In this document: in pieces, positions 15,701-25,139 of the stretch
Position numbering within the stretch: the first letter of the stretch is position 1
Layout: every line of letters starts with the position of its first letter
Source: Lachnospiraceae bacterium A2
Lineage (GTDB): Bacteria; Bacillota; Clostridia; Lachnospirales; Lachnospiraceae
Assembly (NCBI GenBank): GCA_000403315.2
Contig: KE159636.1
Location: forward strand, 432,042 to 496,041
Length of the DNA stretch: 64,000 bases
Reading direction: 5' to 3'
Notes under the pieces: generated by a model
Databases searched by the model: none
What the model was told of the DNA's origin: nothing
What the model saw: only the letters and a program-made list of their open reading frames with translations
Translations under genes and position numbers: made by a program

Positions 15701-17800
15701 ATGGTAAAGTTTGGAAAAGGAGTTGTAAAGGCGCGGATCCCTATTTTTGTAATTAGTTTGCTGCTTTTGGTTCCATCTGTGCTGGGCATGGCAAATACAA
15801 GGGTCAATTACGACATCCTGACATATCTGCCAGAAGACATTGAAACAATGGTGGGGCAGGACATTTTGGTAAATGAGTTTGGGACAGGGGCATTTTCCAT
15901 GTGCGTTTTAGAAGGGATGGAACGCAAGGAGGTTGTGGGGCTGAAATCACAGATTGAAGGGGTGGAGCACGTAAAGGCTGTGGTTTGGTATGATTCCATC
16001 GCTGATTTGTCCCTCCCCATGGAATTCCTGCCAGAAAATATGCTGGATAAATTCAATTCCGAAGGGACCACATTGATGGCAATTCTGTTTGAAACCTCCA
16101 TGTCGGCAGATGAAACCATGGATGCCATTGATGAAATCCGGGGACTGGCAGGCAAAAGCTGCTTTGTCAGCGGCATGTCGGCAGTGGTGACGGACATTAA
16201 AAACCTGTCTAATAAGGAAACGCCTATTTATGTGCTGATTGCCGTGGCGCTGTCCTCCCTTGTCCTGGCGCTGACGATGGATTCCTTTTTAGCCCCGGTG
16301 TTCTTCCTGATAAGCATTGGGATGGCGATTCTGTATAATTTGGGGAGCAACATTTTTTTAGGGGAAATTTCCTATGTGACGAAAGCCTTAAGCGCAGTGC
16401 TCCAACTGGGCGTTACGATGGATTATTCCATTTTCCTGTGGCACAGCTACGAGGAATACCAGGAAAAGTACAAAGACGACAAGGAACGCGCCATGGCGCA
16501 TGCAGTGGCAAATACCTTTACCTCAGTGGTTGCAAGCTCTGTCACCACAGTCGCAGGCTTTGTGGCGCTTTGCTTTATGAGCTTTACATTGGGCATGGAC
16601 CTTGGGGTGGTAATGGCAAAAGGCGTTATATTTGGCGTAATCGGCTGCGTAACGATTTTGCCATCCATGATATTGATTTTTGACAAAGCTATTGAAAAGA
16701 CGAAACACAAGCCAGTGATCCCAGATTTAGGAGGGATTGGGAGCTTTGCCGCAAAGCGGTTCCCTGTTTTTATCGTAGTGTTCCTGCTGGTGCTGGGGCC
16801 GGCGGTTTACGGCTATACCCATACGGGGGTGTACTATGATTTGGCGGGCACCCTGCCAAAAGAGCTGGCCAGCATACAGGCAAAGGATAAGCTGGAGGAG
16901 AACTATGCCATGAATTCCACCCATATGGTGCTGGCAGACAGCAGCCTTTCCAGTAAGGACGCTTCTGCCATGATCAGGGAGATGGAGCAGGCAGAGGGGG
17001 TAAAAGCGGTGATGGGCATGGATTCTGTCGTTGGCCCTGCCATCCCAAAGGAAATGATACCAGACAGGATCAAGGAGGCATTGATGGACGAAAATTACCA
17101 GCTTATGCTGGTAAGCTCTGAATACGCCATCGCTTCGGATGAAGTAAACGCCCAAATTGACGAACTGAACCATATTATTAAAAAGTATGACAAAACGGCC
17201 ATGCTGATTGGGGAAGCGCCTTGCACAAGGGACTTGATTTCCATTACAAATACGGATTTCCAGACCGTAAGCGTGGTGTCTATCGGGGCAATTTTTATTA
17301 TTATCCTGCTGGTGTTCAAGTCCATTTCACTGCCGGTGATTTTGGTAACGGTGATTGAATTTGCCATTTTCATCAATATGGGCATCCCGGCCTATACGGG
17401 GACTACCCTCCCGTTCATTGCATCCATTGTAATTGGGACCATCCAACTTGGGGCTACGGTAGACTACGCTATTTTGATTACGAACCGTTACAAGAAGGAG
17501 CGGAACCGGGGACGGGATAAGAGGAGCTCTGTGACAATTGCTCTGTCTGCTTCGGTGCAGTCTGTATTTGTCAGCGCACTAAGCTTTTTTGCGGCAACCT
17601 TTGGGGTGGGCATGTATTCCAATATTGACATGATTAGTTCCCTTTGCATCTTAATGGCAAGAGGGGCGCTGATCAGCATGTTTGTGGTTATTTTCATCCT
17701 GCCGGCTATGTTTATGGTATTTGACAAGGCAATCTGCAAGTCCAGCATAGGCTTTGGCAGCAGGAAAAAAGAGCCGTCAGCAACGGTAAAAACAGTGTAA
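15701..17800 (+). CDS. MMPL/RND-superfamily exporter
   Basis: 699 residues, about 12 membrane helices in two halves. Each half has one helix followed by an extracytoplasmic loop (about residues 40-170 and 375-520) and a five-helix bundle. The intramembrane motif QLGVTMDYSIFLWHSY (first half) and its partner QLGATVDYAILITNRY (second half) carry the proton-relay Asp-Tyr typical of MMPL proteins. Likely exports a lipid or hydrophobic compound. Forms a unit with the TetR gene and the large secreted protein that follows. Confidence 0.9.
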   Translation: MVKFGKGVVKARIPIFVISLLLLVPSVLGMANTRVNYDILTYLPEDIETMVGQDILVNEFGTGAFSMCVLEGMERKEVVGLKSQIEGVEHVKAVVWYDSIADLSLPMEFLPENMLDKFNSEGTTLMAILFETSMSADETMDAIDEIRGLAGKSCFVSGMSAVVTDIKNLSNKETPIYVLIAVALSSLVLALTMDSFLAPVFFLISIGMAILYNLGSNIFLGEISYVTKALSAVLQLGVTMDYSIFLWHSYEEYQEKYKDDKERAMAHAVANTFTSVVASSVTTVAGFVALCFMSFTLGMDLGVVMAKGVIFGVIGCVTILPSMILIFDKAIEKTKHKPVIPDLGGIGSFAAKRFPVFIVVFLLVLGPAVYGYTHTGVYYDLAGTLPKELASIQAKDKLEENYAMNSTHMVLADSSLSSKDASAMIREMEQAEGVKAVMGMDSVVGPAIPKEMIPDRIKEALMDENYQLMLVSSEYAIASDEVNAQIDELNHIIKKYDKTAMLIGEAPCTRDLISITNTDFQTVSVVSIGAIFIIILLVFKSISLPVILVTVIEFAIFINMGIPAYTGTTLPFIASIVIGTIQLGATVDYAILITNRYKKERNRGRDKRSSVTIALSASVQSVFVSALSFFAATFGVGMYSNIDMISSLCILMARGALISMFVVIFILPAMFMVFDKAICKSSIGFGSRKKEPSATVKTV

Positions 17801-17898
17801 AGCAGTTTTGGCAGAAAAATATGGAAGCGCCTGGGGGAAAGGGCGCGTCAGTGGTAACAGATAAAAACAGGCAGAAATTTCAGGAAGGTATGGTAAGC

Positions 17899-20415
17899 AT
17901 GAAAAACATAGAATTAAAAAATATATTCCGCAGTAAATACGTAATCCGTGTGGCAGCAGGGATTGTCACGGTTGCAGTGATTGGGTCAAGCGTAGGCGCC
18001 AGCGTCTATACGGTACGGGCAGGGCAGCAGGCTTTATCCCAGGATGCCTCTGGTTCCGCTGGGAAAGAAGGGGAACTTGCGCAGGCAAAGGAAACGCTGG
18101 AAAAAGCCCTGTCTGCCGGGGAAGAAAACCAGGAGGCCGGAAAAGAGGAAACCGTCTATGTAGTAGCCAGCCCCGACGGCTCTGCAAAAAGCGTAATTGT
18201 AAGCGAATGGCTGAAAAACAGGGACGGCTCCGCGACGCTTACAGACAGTTCCGACTTAAAAGGGATTGAAAATGTAAAAGGGGAGGAAACTTTTAACCAG
18301 AATGGCGACAAACTTACCTGGCAGGCAGATGGAAAAGACATTTATTATCAGGGCACAACGGAAAAAGCCCTTCCTGTTACAGAAAAAGTGACATATTTTA
18401 TGGATGGGAAGGAACTGTCCCCGGAGGAAATGGCCGGGAAAAGCGGCCGGGCAACCATCCGTTTCGACTATACAAACCATGAAAAAACCACGCAGGACGT
18501 GGATGGGAAAAAATATGAGGCCTATGTCCCCTTTACCGTGCTGACAGGCATAATTTTGCCGGAAGATTATGCGAATGTAGAAGTAACCAATGGGAAAGTG
18601 ATTTCGGACGGCAGCAAAAAAGTGGCGGTTGGCCTTGCAATGCCCGGTTTAAAAGAAAGCCTTGGGATTGAGGAAGGGGACTTGGAGGGGGATTTGGAAA
18701 TCCCGGATTATGTAGAGGTTTCTGCCGATGTGGAGGATTTCTCGCTGGAAATGTCCATGTCCGTAATTATGAACGATCTTGTCAGCCAGGCAGATTTGGC
18801 AGGCAAGTTTGACCTGGGGAATTTGGATCAGGATTTAGACGATTTGACAGACGCTTCCAAGCAGTTAATGGACGGCAGCAAGGAATTGTCAAAAGGCCTT
18901 GGCACGTTGAAAAACAGCATGAAGGAATTTGCATCCGGCGTAGGCTCCTTAAAAGAGGGCATTGCCAGCTATACGGACGGCGCGTCCCAGTTAAACGACG
19001 GCATCCACACACTGGCAGGCTCCTCCGGCACCCTTACGGAAGGGGTAGGCACGTTGAACAGCAGCGCGGCAACTTTAAATAGCGGCGTGGCTGAACTGGA
19101 TAAGACCTTAAAGGCAGGGCTGTCAAAGGAGGAGGAAAATTCCCTGATACAGCAGGCGGATGCCGCCGTTGACGCAGCTTTCAGCAATGGGGAAACCGGG
19201 GCTGAGGCCATTCAGTCACAGGCTGCTGCCGCTTTTTATGAAGGCCTTGTAAACAATGGGGGCGCAAAGGAACAGGTGGCAGCAGGGATAAGTACCTATA
19301 CGGAAACTGTGCTGCATTCCGTCCTGGACAGCGCCTTCAGCACTGCGGCAGCAGGGACGGCAAAGACAGAAAAGATGGCAGAAGCAAAGCCGCAGGTTGT
19401 GCAGGCAGTGACACAGGCAGTTGTGCAGGAAGTCACAAGGCAGGTAACGGCAGGGGTGGTTTCTGCTGTGATTGGGCAGCAAATAGGGGAAGCCGCAGCA
19501 CAGTTGGCAGAAGCCGGGGGCAGCTTGGACGCCCAGACGGTTGCCCAGATCTGCGCGGCTGTTAATGAAGCTGTTAATACAGAAGGCAGCGAAGCCCAGC
19601 AGCAAATCAATGCCTTGATTGCCCAGCAAGATATCAATGGGATGGTAACGCAGAATGTAAATGCAAAAATGGCAGAGATTGAAGCCCAAGTTGATGCAGG
19701 GATTGCATCCCCGGAGGGGCAGGCACAGATTCAGGCCACTGTCGACGGTATGGTAAATCAGGCGGTTGCCGCCGCTATGGCTGACCCAACACTGCAGGCA
19801 GGCATGGAATCTGCGGCGTCCCAAATTGTTGCCGGCATTGCAGACGGGGCAAAAGACACAGTGGGCACAGCCGTTGCGGACACGGCTAAGACAGCGGCTA
19901 AATCAGCAGCAGAATCAGCAACCCTGACCGCAGTTTCCGCTACGAAATCCCAGATTTCCCAAGCCATCAATGCGGAAAATGAAGCAAGCGGCTATAGCCT
20001 GGTGAGCGGCATGGCGGCCTTAAGCAGCGGGACGCAGGCTATGCATGACAGCCTTCCGGCGCTGACGGCAGGGATTGCCCAGCTTACCAACGGGGCGGCG
20101 GAATTGGTTTCCAATAATGGAGCCCTTCTGGACGGGGCTGGAAAGCTTTCCAGTGCAACCTCCCAGATTGGGGATGGCGTCAGCAAGCTGGCAGAAGGAT
20201 CTGAGAAACTGATGGACGGCATGGTGCAGTTTGATGAGGAAGGGATCCAGAAGCTTCTGGATGCTTACAATGGGGATATCAAAGAGCTGCTGGGCAAGCT
20301 GGAGGCGGTGGCAGAAGCCGGGAAGGAATACCAGACGTTTACAAAGGTTGCAGATGGGATGAAAGGCTCTGTGAAATTCATTTTGCGGACGGAAGCAATC
20401 CAGACGGAAGAATAA
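17899..20415 (+). CDS. Large secreted Pip/YhgE-like protein with heptad repeats
   Basis: ATG 17899 is preferred (AGGAAGG 10 bp upstream), giving 838 residues; the frame is open from ATG 17821. One N-terminal membrane helix (VIRVAAGIVTVAVIGSSVGA) anchors it. Residues about 90-310 are a beta-rich domain. From about 330 it is a long coiled coil of G--L---LSSGA-QL-DG--KL-type heptads, as in YhgE/Pip proteins, interrupted by an Ala/Gln-rich stretch. It starts 98 bp after the MMPL gene; such pairs are frequent in Firmicutes and suggest a cell-wall-spanning partner of the exporter. Confidence 0.7.
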   Translation: MKNIELKNIFRSKYVIRVAAGIVTVAVIGSSVGASVYTVRAGQQALSQDASGSAGKEGELAQAKETLEKALSAGEENQEAGKEETVYVVASPDGSAKSVIVSEWLKNRDGSATLTDSSDLKGIENVKGEETFNQNGDKLTWQADGKDIYYQGTTEKALPVTEKVTYFMDGKELSPEEMAGKSGRATIRFDYTNHEKTTQDVDGKKYEAYVPFTVLTGIILPEDYANVEVTNGKVISDGSKKVAVGLAMPGLKESLGIEEGDLEGDLEIPDYVEVSADVEDFSLEMSMSVIMNDLVSQADLAGKFDLGNLDQDLDDLTDASKQLMDGSKELSKGLGTLKNSMKEFASGVGSLKEGIASYTDGASQLNDGIHTLAGSSGTLTEGVGTLNSSAATLNSGVAELDKTLKAGLSKEEENSLIQQADAAVDAAFSNGETGAEAIQSQAAAAFYEGLVNNGGAKEQVAAGISTYTETVLHSVLDSAFSTAAAGTAKTEKMAEAKPQVVQAVTQAVVQEVTRQVTAGVVSAVIGQQIGEAAAQLAEAGGSLDAQTVAQICAAVNEAVNTEGSEAQQQINALIAQQDINGMVTQNVNAKMAEIEAQVDAGIASPEGQAQIQATVDGMVNQAVAAAMADPTLQAGMESAASQIVAGIADGAKDTVGTAVADTAKTAAKSAAESATLTAVSATKSQISQAINAENEASGYSLVSGMAALSSGTQAMHDSLPALTAGIAQLTNGAAELVSNNGALLDGAGKLSSATSQIGDGVSKLAEGSEKLMDGMVQFDEEGIQKLLDAYNGDIKELLGKLEAVAEAGKEYQTFTKVADGMKGSVKFILRTEAIQTEE

Positions 20416-20450
20416 AAGAGATCACAAAGTCCATGCGGACAAAGAATGAA

Positions 20451-20482
20451 TCCCCGAACCGTGCTGCAGCACGGCTCGGGGA
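20451..20482. terminator. Bidirectional terminator hairpin
   Basis: A 32-bp palindrome with a single mismatch (TCCCCGAACCGTGCTG and its complement) lies between the convergent export cluster and the ArsR gene and can serve both. Confidence 0.75.
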
Positions 20483-20528
20483 TATTTGTTCTGTCCGGAA
20501 AGAGAACAGGAAGTAAAGTTTGACAGGC

Positions 20529-20819
20529 TTACTGGGGTTTTTCCCGGATATGCTCCAGCCCCTGCGCAATGATCGTAAGCACATGGGAATCCAGCAGGGA
20601 ATAATAAATGGTTTTCCCATCCCTGCGGTTTTTCACCAGCCGGTTCTGCTTTAAAATGCTAAGCTGGTGGGAAATGGCGCTTTGGGACATGCCAAGTTCC
20701 TCTGCAATGTCGTAGACGCATTTTTCCTCATCCACCAGGGCATGCAAAATCTGGAGCCGGGTGGGCGTCCCAAATATTTTAAATAATTCTGCTAATCGTT
20801 CAAATTCATTTTGGTTCAT
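20529..20819 (-). CDS. ArsR-family helix-turn-helix regulator
   Basis: 96 residues from ATG at 20819, chosen for the AAGGAA site before it. The winged helix is clear: LFKIFGTPTRLQILHAL, DIAEELGMSQSAISHQLSIL, then wing VKNRRDGKTIYYSL. There is no CVC metal site in the recognition helix. The sequence lies close to SmtB/CzrA-type zinc sensors, and Asp and His in the last helix (DSHVLTIIAQGLEH) could form that metal site. No metal transporter is adjacent. Confidence 0.85.
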   Translation of the reverse strand: MNQNEFERLAELFKIFGTPTRLQILHALVDEEKCVYDIAEELGMSQSAISHQLSILKQNRLVKNRRDGKTIYYSLLDSHVLTIIAQGLEHIREKPQ

Positions 20820-20990
20820 GGAAATTCCTTCTTTTCCTTTTTTTGACATGTTGCAAAAATCTTTGTATACAGCAATATTACAGGCCTGCCGTTGCCAAAA
20901 GGCATACATAAAAAATAACATAGAAGCTTCCGGCTGTCAAAAGGAATGTAAAAAGTTTTAAGAAATAGACGTTTTACAGGAATTGTCTGA

Positions 20991-21020
20991 TTGCAGATGT
21001 GCTGGTGGATGTGCTATAAT
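20991..21020 (+). promoter_or_regulatory. dha operon promoter (extended -10)
   Basis: TGCTATAAT (-10 at 21015-21020 with extended TG) with a weak TTGCAG -35 18 bp upstream. A hairpin in the leader (21057-21083, ACTGTGA and AGCC with AAAA loop) may affect mRNA stability. Confidence 0.6.
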
Positions 21021-21112
21021 AGCAACAGCTACGGTATGTGCCGAAGTGCCTACTATACTGTGAAAGCCAAAAGGCTTCACAGTAAATCGTATCAAAAGAT
21101 TGGAGGATTTTT

Positions 21113-21742
21113 ATGGCAACCAAGATATATCAGTGTATACAGAAAATCGGGGAGGATATCATCGCAAACAAGGAATTCCTGACAGACTTGGACTCCGCAA
21201 TCGGAGATGCAGACCATGGGATTAACATGGCAAGGGGATTTACAGAGGTGCTGGGCCAGCTTCCCCAAGAGGAAGAAGATATCAGCGTAATCTTAAAGAA
21301 GACCGGCATGGTGCTGCTGTCAAAGGTAGGCGGCGCTTCAGGCCCGTTGTATGGCACAGCATATATGAAGGCAGCCGGGGCGGTAGCTGGGAAGAAAGAG
21401 ATTACCTTAGAAGATGGGAAGAATATAATGGAAGCCGTTATTGGCGGGATTAAGCTGCGGGGCAAGGCAGAGCGCGGGGAGAAAACCATGCTGGACGCCT
21501 TGGAGCCAGCCATGGATGCTTTGGCAAAAGGCATAGAAGCTGGGGACAGCCCGGAGGACTGTTTAGCCAAAATGTGCGAAGCGGCAAAAGAAGGGGTGGA
21601 ATATACCAAGACTATCCGCGCTACCAAAGGCCGCGCAAGCTATTTGGGGGATAGGAGCATTGGGCACCAGGACCCGGGGGCAACTTCCGCTTTGATTACA
21701 TTGGAAGCAGTCCGGGCATTTTATCTGGAACAAGTAAAGTGA
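21113..21742 (+). CDS. dhaL: Dihydroxyacetone kinase, ADP-binding subunit DhaL
   Basis: 209 residues. DhaL holds the ADP that DhaM re-phosphorylates and passes phosphate to dihydroxyacetone on DhaK. The magnesium/ADP motif DSAIGDADHGINMARGF (about residues 26-42) and GGASGPLYGTAY (about 75-86) are intact, as is the C-terminal RASYLGDRSIGHQDPGATS. First gene of the operon; dhaM follows after 7 bp. Confidence 0.93.
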   Translation: MATKIYQCIQKIGEDIIANKEFLTDLDSAIGDADHGINMARGFTEVLGQLPQEEEDISVILKKTGMVLLSKVGGASGPLYGTAYMKAAGAVAGKKEITLEDGKNIMEAVIGGIKLRGKAERGEKTMLDALEPAMDALAKGIEAGDSPEDCLAKMCEAAKEGVEYTKTIRATKGRASYLGDRSIGHQDPGATSALITLEAVRAFYLEQVK

Positions 21743-21749
21743 GGGAATT

Positions 21750-22139
21750 ATGGTAGGAATTGTAATTGTATCCCATAGCAAAAAAGCTGCGGAAGGGATT
21801 TTTGAGCTTGCAGCCCAGATGGCTGGGGAAGGCCACAAGATGGTGGCAGTCGGCGGCATGGACGACGGCAGTATTGGGACGGACGCTATCCGCGTCCTCC
21901 AAGGGATCCAGGAAGCAAATGACGGGGATGGGGTAGTGGTTTTGGCAGATTTAGGGAGCGGTGTAATGAGTTCAGAAACAGCCATTGATTTATTGGAAGA
22001 AGATATCGAAGTGGTAATTGCGGATGCACCGATTCTGGAAGGCGCCGTGGGGGCGGCCGTTCAGGCGGCCATCGGCGGTACCCTTGCAGAAGTAGTAGAA
22101 GCTGCAGAACAGGCCAGGACCCTTTCCAAAAAGTGTTAG
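21750..22139 (+). CDS. dhaM: PTS-dependent dihydroxyacetone kinase phosphotransfer subunit DhaM
   Basis: 129 residues, the single EIIA-mannose-like domain form. The phosphorylated His is His9 in VIVSHSKKAAEG. GGMDDGSIGTD and LADLGSGVMSS are typical. It receives phosphate from HPr and passes it to ADP on DhaL, so phosphoenolpyruvate is the ultimate donor. It lacks the HPr and EI-like domains of the E. coli protein. Confidence 0.93.
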   Translation: MVGIVIVSHSKKAAEGIFELAAQMAGEGHKMVAVGGMDDGSIGTDAIRVLQGIQEANDGDGVVVLADLGSGVMSSETAIDLLEEDIEVVIADAPILEGAVGAAVQAAIGGTLAEVVEAAEQARTLSKKC

Positions 22140-22247
22140 TGTACTGCCTGCATAGGAACTGGCAGGGCAGAACCCCTATATCCCAGAATGGCATACAGAT
22201 TCTGCCTTGTAATAATAAAAAGCATAATGGAGAAGGAGGAATTTGCT

Positions 22248-23243
22248 TTGAAAAAAATGATTAACAAACCAGACGACGTTGTGGAAGAAATGCTGCAGGG
22301 AATGGTAGCAGCCCATCCGGAATACGTAAAGCGGGTAGACGGATGCGACGTAGTGGTACGGGCAGGCGGCTCCCAGGGGAAAGTGGCATTGGTAAGCGGC
22401 GGCGGGAGCGGCCATGAACCAGCCCACGGCGGCTATGTTGGGAAAGGCATGCTGGACGCAGCGGTTGCAGGGGCTATGTTTACCTCCCCTACGCCGGACC
22501 AGGTGTATGAAGCGATCAAAGCATGCGACGGCGGAAAAGGCGTGCTGCTGGTTATTAAGAACTACACCGGCGATGTGATGAACTTTGAAATGGCGGCAGA
22601 AATGGCGGCTGATGAAGGCATTACCGTAGAGCAGGTAGTTGTAAATGATGACGTTGCAGTGGAAAACAGCACATGGACAACTGGAAGGCGGGGGATTGCA
22701 GGCACTATTTTCGTACATAAGATTGCAGGGGCATGCGCAGAAGAAGGCGGGGATTTACAGGCAGTCAAAGCAGTTGCGGAAAAAGTAATTGCAAATGTAC
22801 GGACTATGGGCATGGCAATTGCACCTTGTACCGTCCCGGCAGCAGGGAAACCAAGCTTTGAGCTGGGGGAACGGGAAGTGGAAATCGGAATGGGCATCCA
22901 TGGCGAGCCGGGAACCCACAGGGAAGAAATCCGTACAGTCAGCGAAACTACAGATACCTTGCTGGATAAAATATTTGCAGAAGGCATCTACCACGAAGGC
23001 GATGAAGTTGCCGTTATGGTAAACGGCCTTGGCGGGACCCCATTGCAGGAATTATACCTGGCAAACTTAAGGGTATCCCAGGTGCTGGCGGAGAAAAAGA
23101 TTACCGTTGCAAAGACCCTGGTAGGCAATTTTATGACTTCCATTGATATGGCTGGATATTCCGTATCCTTGCTGAAACTGGATGGTGAACTGAAAAAATA
23201 TCTGGCTGCACCAGCAGATACGCCTGCATTTGTACAGGCATAA
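22248..23243 (+). CDS. dhaK: Dihydroxyacetone kinase, substrate-binding subunit DhaK
   Basis: 331 residues from TTG 22248, chosen because GAAGGAGGA lies 7 bp upstream and the length then matches the family; a longer frame opens at 22188. The GGGSGHEPAH substrate loop (about residues 45-54) and the catalytic His that binds dihydroxyacetone covalently (MGIHGEPG, about 212-219) are present. Gene order L-M-K is unusual; K-L-M is more common. A strong terminator follows. Confidence 0.93.
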   Translation: MKKMINKPDDVVEEMLQGMVAAHPEYVKRVDGCDVVVRAGGSQGKVALVSGGGSGHEPAHGGYVGKGMLDAAVAGAMFTSPTPDQVYEAIKACDGGKGVLLVIKNYTGDVMNFEMAAEMAADEGITVEQVVVNDDVAVENSTWTTGRRGIAGTIFVHKIAGACAEEGGDLQAVKAVAEKVIANVRTMGMAIAPCTVPAAGKPSFELGEREVEIGMGIHGEPGTHREEIRTVSETTDTLLDKIFAEGIYHEGDEVAVMVNGLGGTPLQELYLANLRVSQVLAEKKITVAKTLVGNFMTSIDMAGYSVSLLKLDGELKKYLAAPADTPAFVQA

Positions 23244-23259
23244 CATGGGCCATGATTTG

Positions 23260-23290
23260 GGCTGCCGCAAGTTCTGCGGCAGCCTGTTTT
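23260..23290 (+). terminator. dha operon terminator
   Basis: Perfect ten-pair stem GGCTGCCGCA/TGCGGCAGCC with loop AGTTC (23260-23284), then TGTTTT. Confidence 0.85.
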
Positions 23291-23315
23291 GCCTTGTGGA
23301 AAGGATGGGAAACAC

Positions 23316-25139
23316 ATGAATATTTTATTAGTTGCCATAAATGCAAAATACATCCATTCCAACCTTGCAGTATACAGCCTGAAATCCTATGCAAAAGAAT
23401 ATCAGGAACATATACGGATTGCAGAATATACCATCAACCACCAGATAGAATATATATTGCAGCAGATTTATAAACAGGAACCGGACGTCCTGTGCTTTTC
23501 CTGCTATATCTGGAATTTCCGGTATGTGCAGGAACTGATTACAGAGCTCCATAAACTGCGCCCCCATCTGCCCATCTGGGCTGGAGGGCCGGAAGTGTCC
23601 TATGAGCCAGAACTTTTTCTGGAAAAGAACCTAGGCGTTACAGGGGTGATGCTGGGGGAAGGGGAAGGGACGTTCCGGGAGCTGTGCGGCTTTTATCTGG
23701 CGCCGGGCAACATCATGCAATGGGATCACAAGTGTTTGGAAAAGGAAATGGCCCGGGGCAAAAGGCAGTCCATGGATGGTGCAAAAGAGGGGGCGGGCCG
23801 GCTAGGGGATATTGCAGGGCTTCTTTTCCGGGATGGGACAGGAAAATTGGCAAAAACCGCTCCAAGGGCGCCCCTGCCCATGGATGCGCTTCCTTTCTGC
23901 TATGGGGACCTGGAGGGTTTTGCACATAGGATCCTCTATTATGAAACAAGCCGCGGCTGCCCCTTTTCCTGCACTTACTGCCTGTCCTCCATAGAGAAAG
24001 GGATGCGGTTCCGCTCATTTCCATTGGTAAGGCAGGAACTGGATTTCTTTCTGGGGCATCAGGTGCCGCAGGTGAAATTTGTGGACCGCACCTTTAACTG
24101 CAGCCACAGCCACGCCATGGAAATCTGGCGGTATATTAAGGAGCACGACAATGGGGTTACGAACTTCCATTTTGAGGTATCTGGGGATTTGCTGTCTGAG
24201 GAGGAGCTTGCACTGATTGCGTCCATGCGTCCCGGGCTTATCCAGTTGGAAATTGGCGTCCAGTCCACCCATGGGCCTACCATACAGGAAATCCACAGGG
24301 CCATGGACCTTACGCGCCTGGAACAGGCAGTGGGGAGGGTGCAGCAGGCAGGGAATGTCCACCAGCACCTGGATTTGATTGCAGGGCTCCCCAAGGAGGA
24401 TTTCCATACCTTTGCAGAATCCTTCCGGCAGGTGTACCAATGGAAGCCCCAGCAGTTACAGCTTGGGTTCCTGAAAGTGCTGAAAGGCTCCTGGATGTAC
24501 CAGCACAGGGAGGAATATGGCCTGGTGTTCCGGGAGCAGCCCCCCTACGAAGTCCTTGCCACAGGCTGGCTGTCCTATGGGGAACTGCTGGATATTAAGC
24601 TGGTGGAGGAAATGCTGGAAGTGTATTATAACAGCGGCCAGTTTGGTATGACAATGAAAGTACTGGAGCTTACCGTGGACAACCCTTTTTTCCTGTTTTT
24701 GGAGTTGGGGAAATTTTACGAATCCCGCGGACTTCTGGCTGTGAGCCACTCCCGGCTGGGCAGGTGCAGGATTTTACTGGAATTTGCAGAAGCAGCCGAC
24801 CCATCCCATCTGGGACTTTACAAGGAAACCCTGACCTTTGACCTGTATTTCCGGGAAAATATGAAGACACGCCCGGGCTGGGCGCCGGAGCTGGCAGGGT
24901 TTAAGGAGGTAACAAGGAAATACTGCAAAAAAGGCAAGCTGTCCCATGCAGAGCCTTTTTGGTATGACATGGAAACCGTGATGCAGCAAAAGACACTGGA
25001 AACATACCCGGAGAGATTGCAGGGAAGGCAGTTTTACCTGTTTTCGTATGGGGAAAAAAACCCCCTGACTGGGCAGGCAAAAGTGAGGAAAATAGGAAAT
25101 GGCAAAGAGGACGAAACAGATTTTGGAACGGCTGGATGA
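23316..25139 (+). CDS. B12-binding-domain radical SAM protein
   Basis: 607 residues from ATG 23316. The N-terminal 130 residues form a cobalamin-binding Rossmann domain (ILLVAINAKYIHSNLAVYSL, then GGPEVSYEP). The radical SAM centre is YYETSRGCPFSCTYCLSS (about residues 208-225) with the CxxxCxxC cluster motif. A C-terminal region of about 200 residues matches the domain that goes with this subfamily. Substrate unknown. It overlaps endonuclease III by 41 bp, so the two are co-transcribed. Confidence 0.88.
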   Translation: MNILLVAINAKYIHSNLAVYSLKSYAKEYQEHIRIAEYTINHQIEYILQQIYKQEPDVLCFSCYIWNFRYVQELITELHKLRPHLPIWAGGPEVSYEPELFLEKNLGVTGVMLGEGEGTFRELCGFYLAPGNIMQWDHKCLEKEMARGKRQSMDGAKEGAGRLGDIAGLLFRDGTGKLAKTAPRAPLPMDALPFCYGDLEGFAHRILYYETSRGCPFSCTYCLSSIEKGMRFRSFPLVRQELDFFLGHQVPQVKFVDRTFNCSHSHAMEIWRYIKEHDNGVTNFHFEVSGDLLSEEELALIASMRPGLIQLEIGVQSTHGPTIQEIHRAMDLTRLEQAVGRVQQAGNVHQHLDLIAGLPKEDFHTFAESFRQVYQWKPQQLQLGFLKVLKGSWMYQHREEYGLVFREQPPYEVLATGWLSYGELLDIKLVEEMLEVYYNSGQFGMTMKVLELTVDNPFFLFLELGKFYESRGLLAVSHSRLGRCRILLEFAEAADPSHLGLYKETLTFDLYFRENMKTRPGWAPELAGFKEVTRKYCKKGKLSHAEPFWYDMETVMQQKTLETYPERLQGRQFYLFSYGEKNPLTGQAKVRKIGNGKEDETDFGTAG

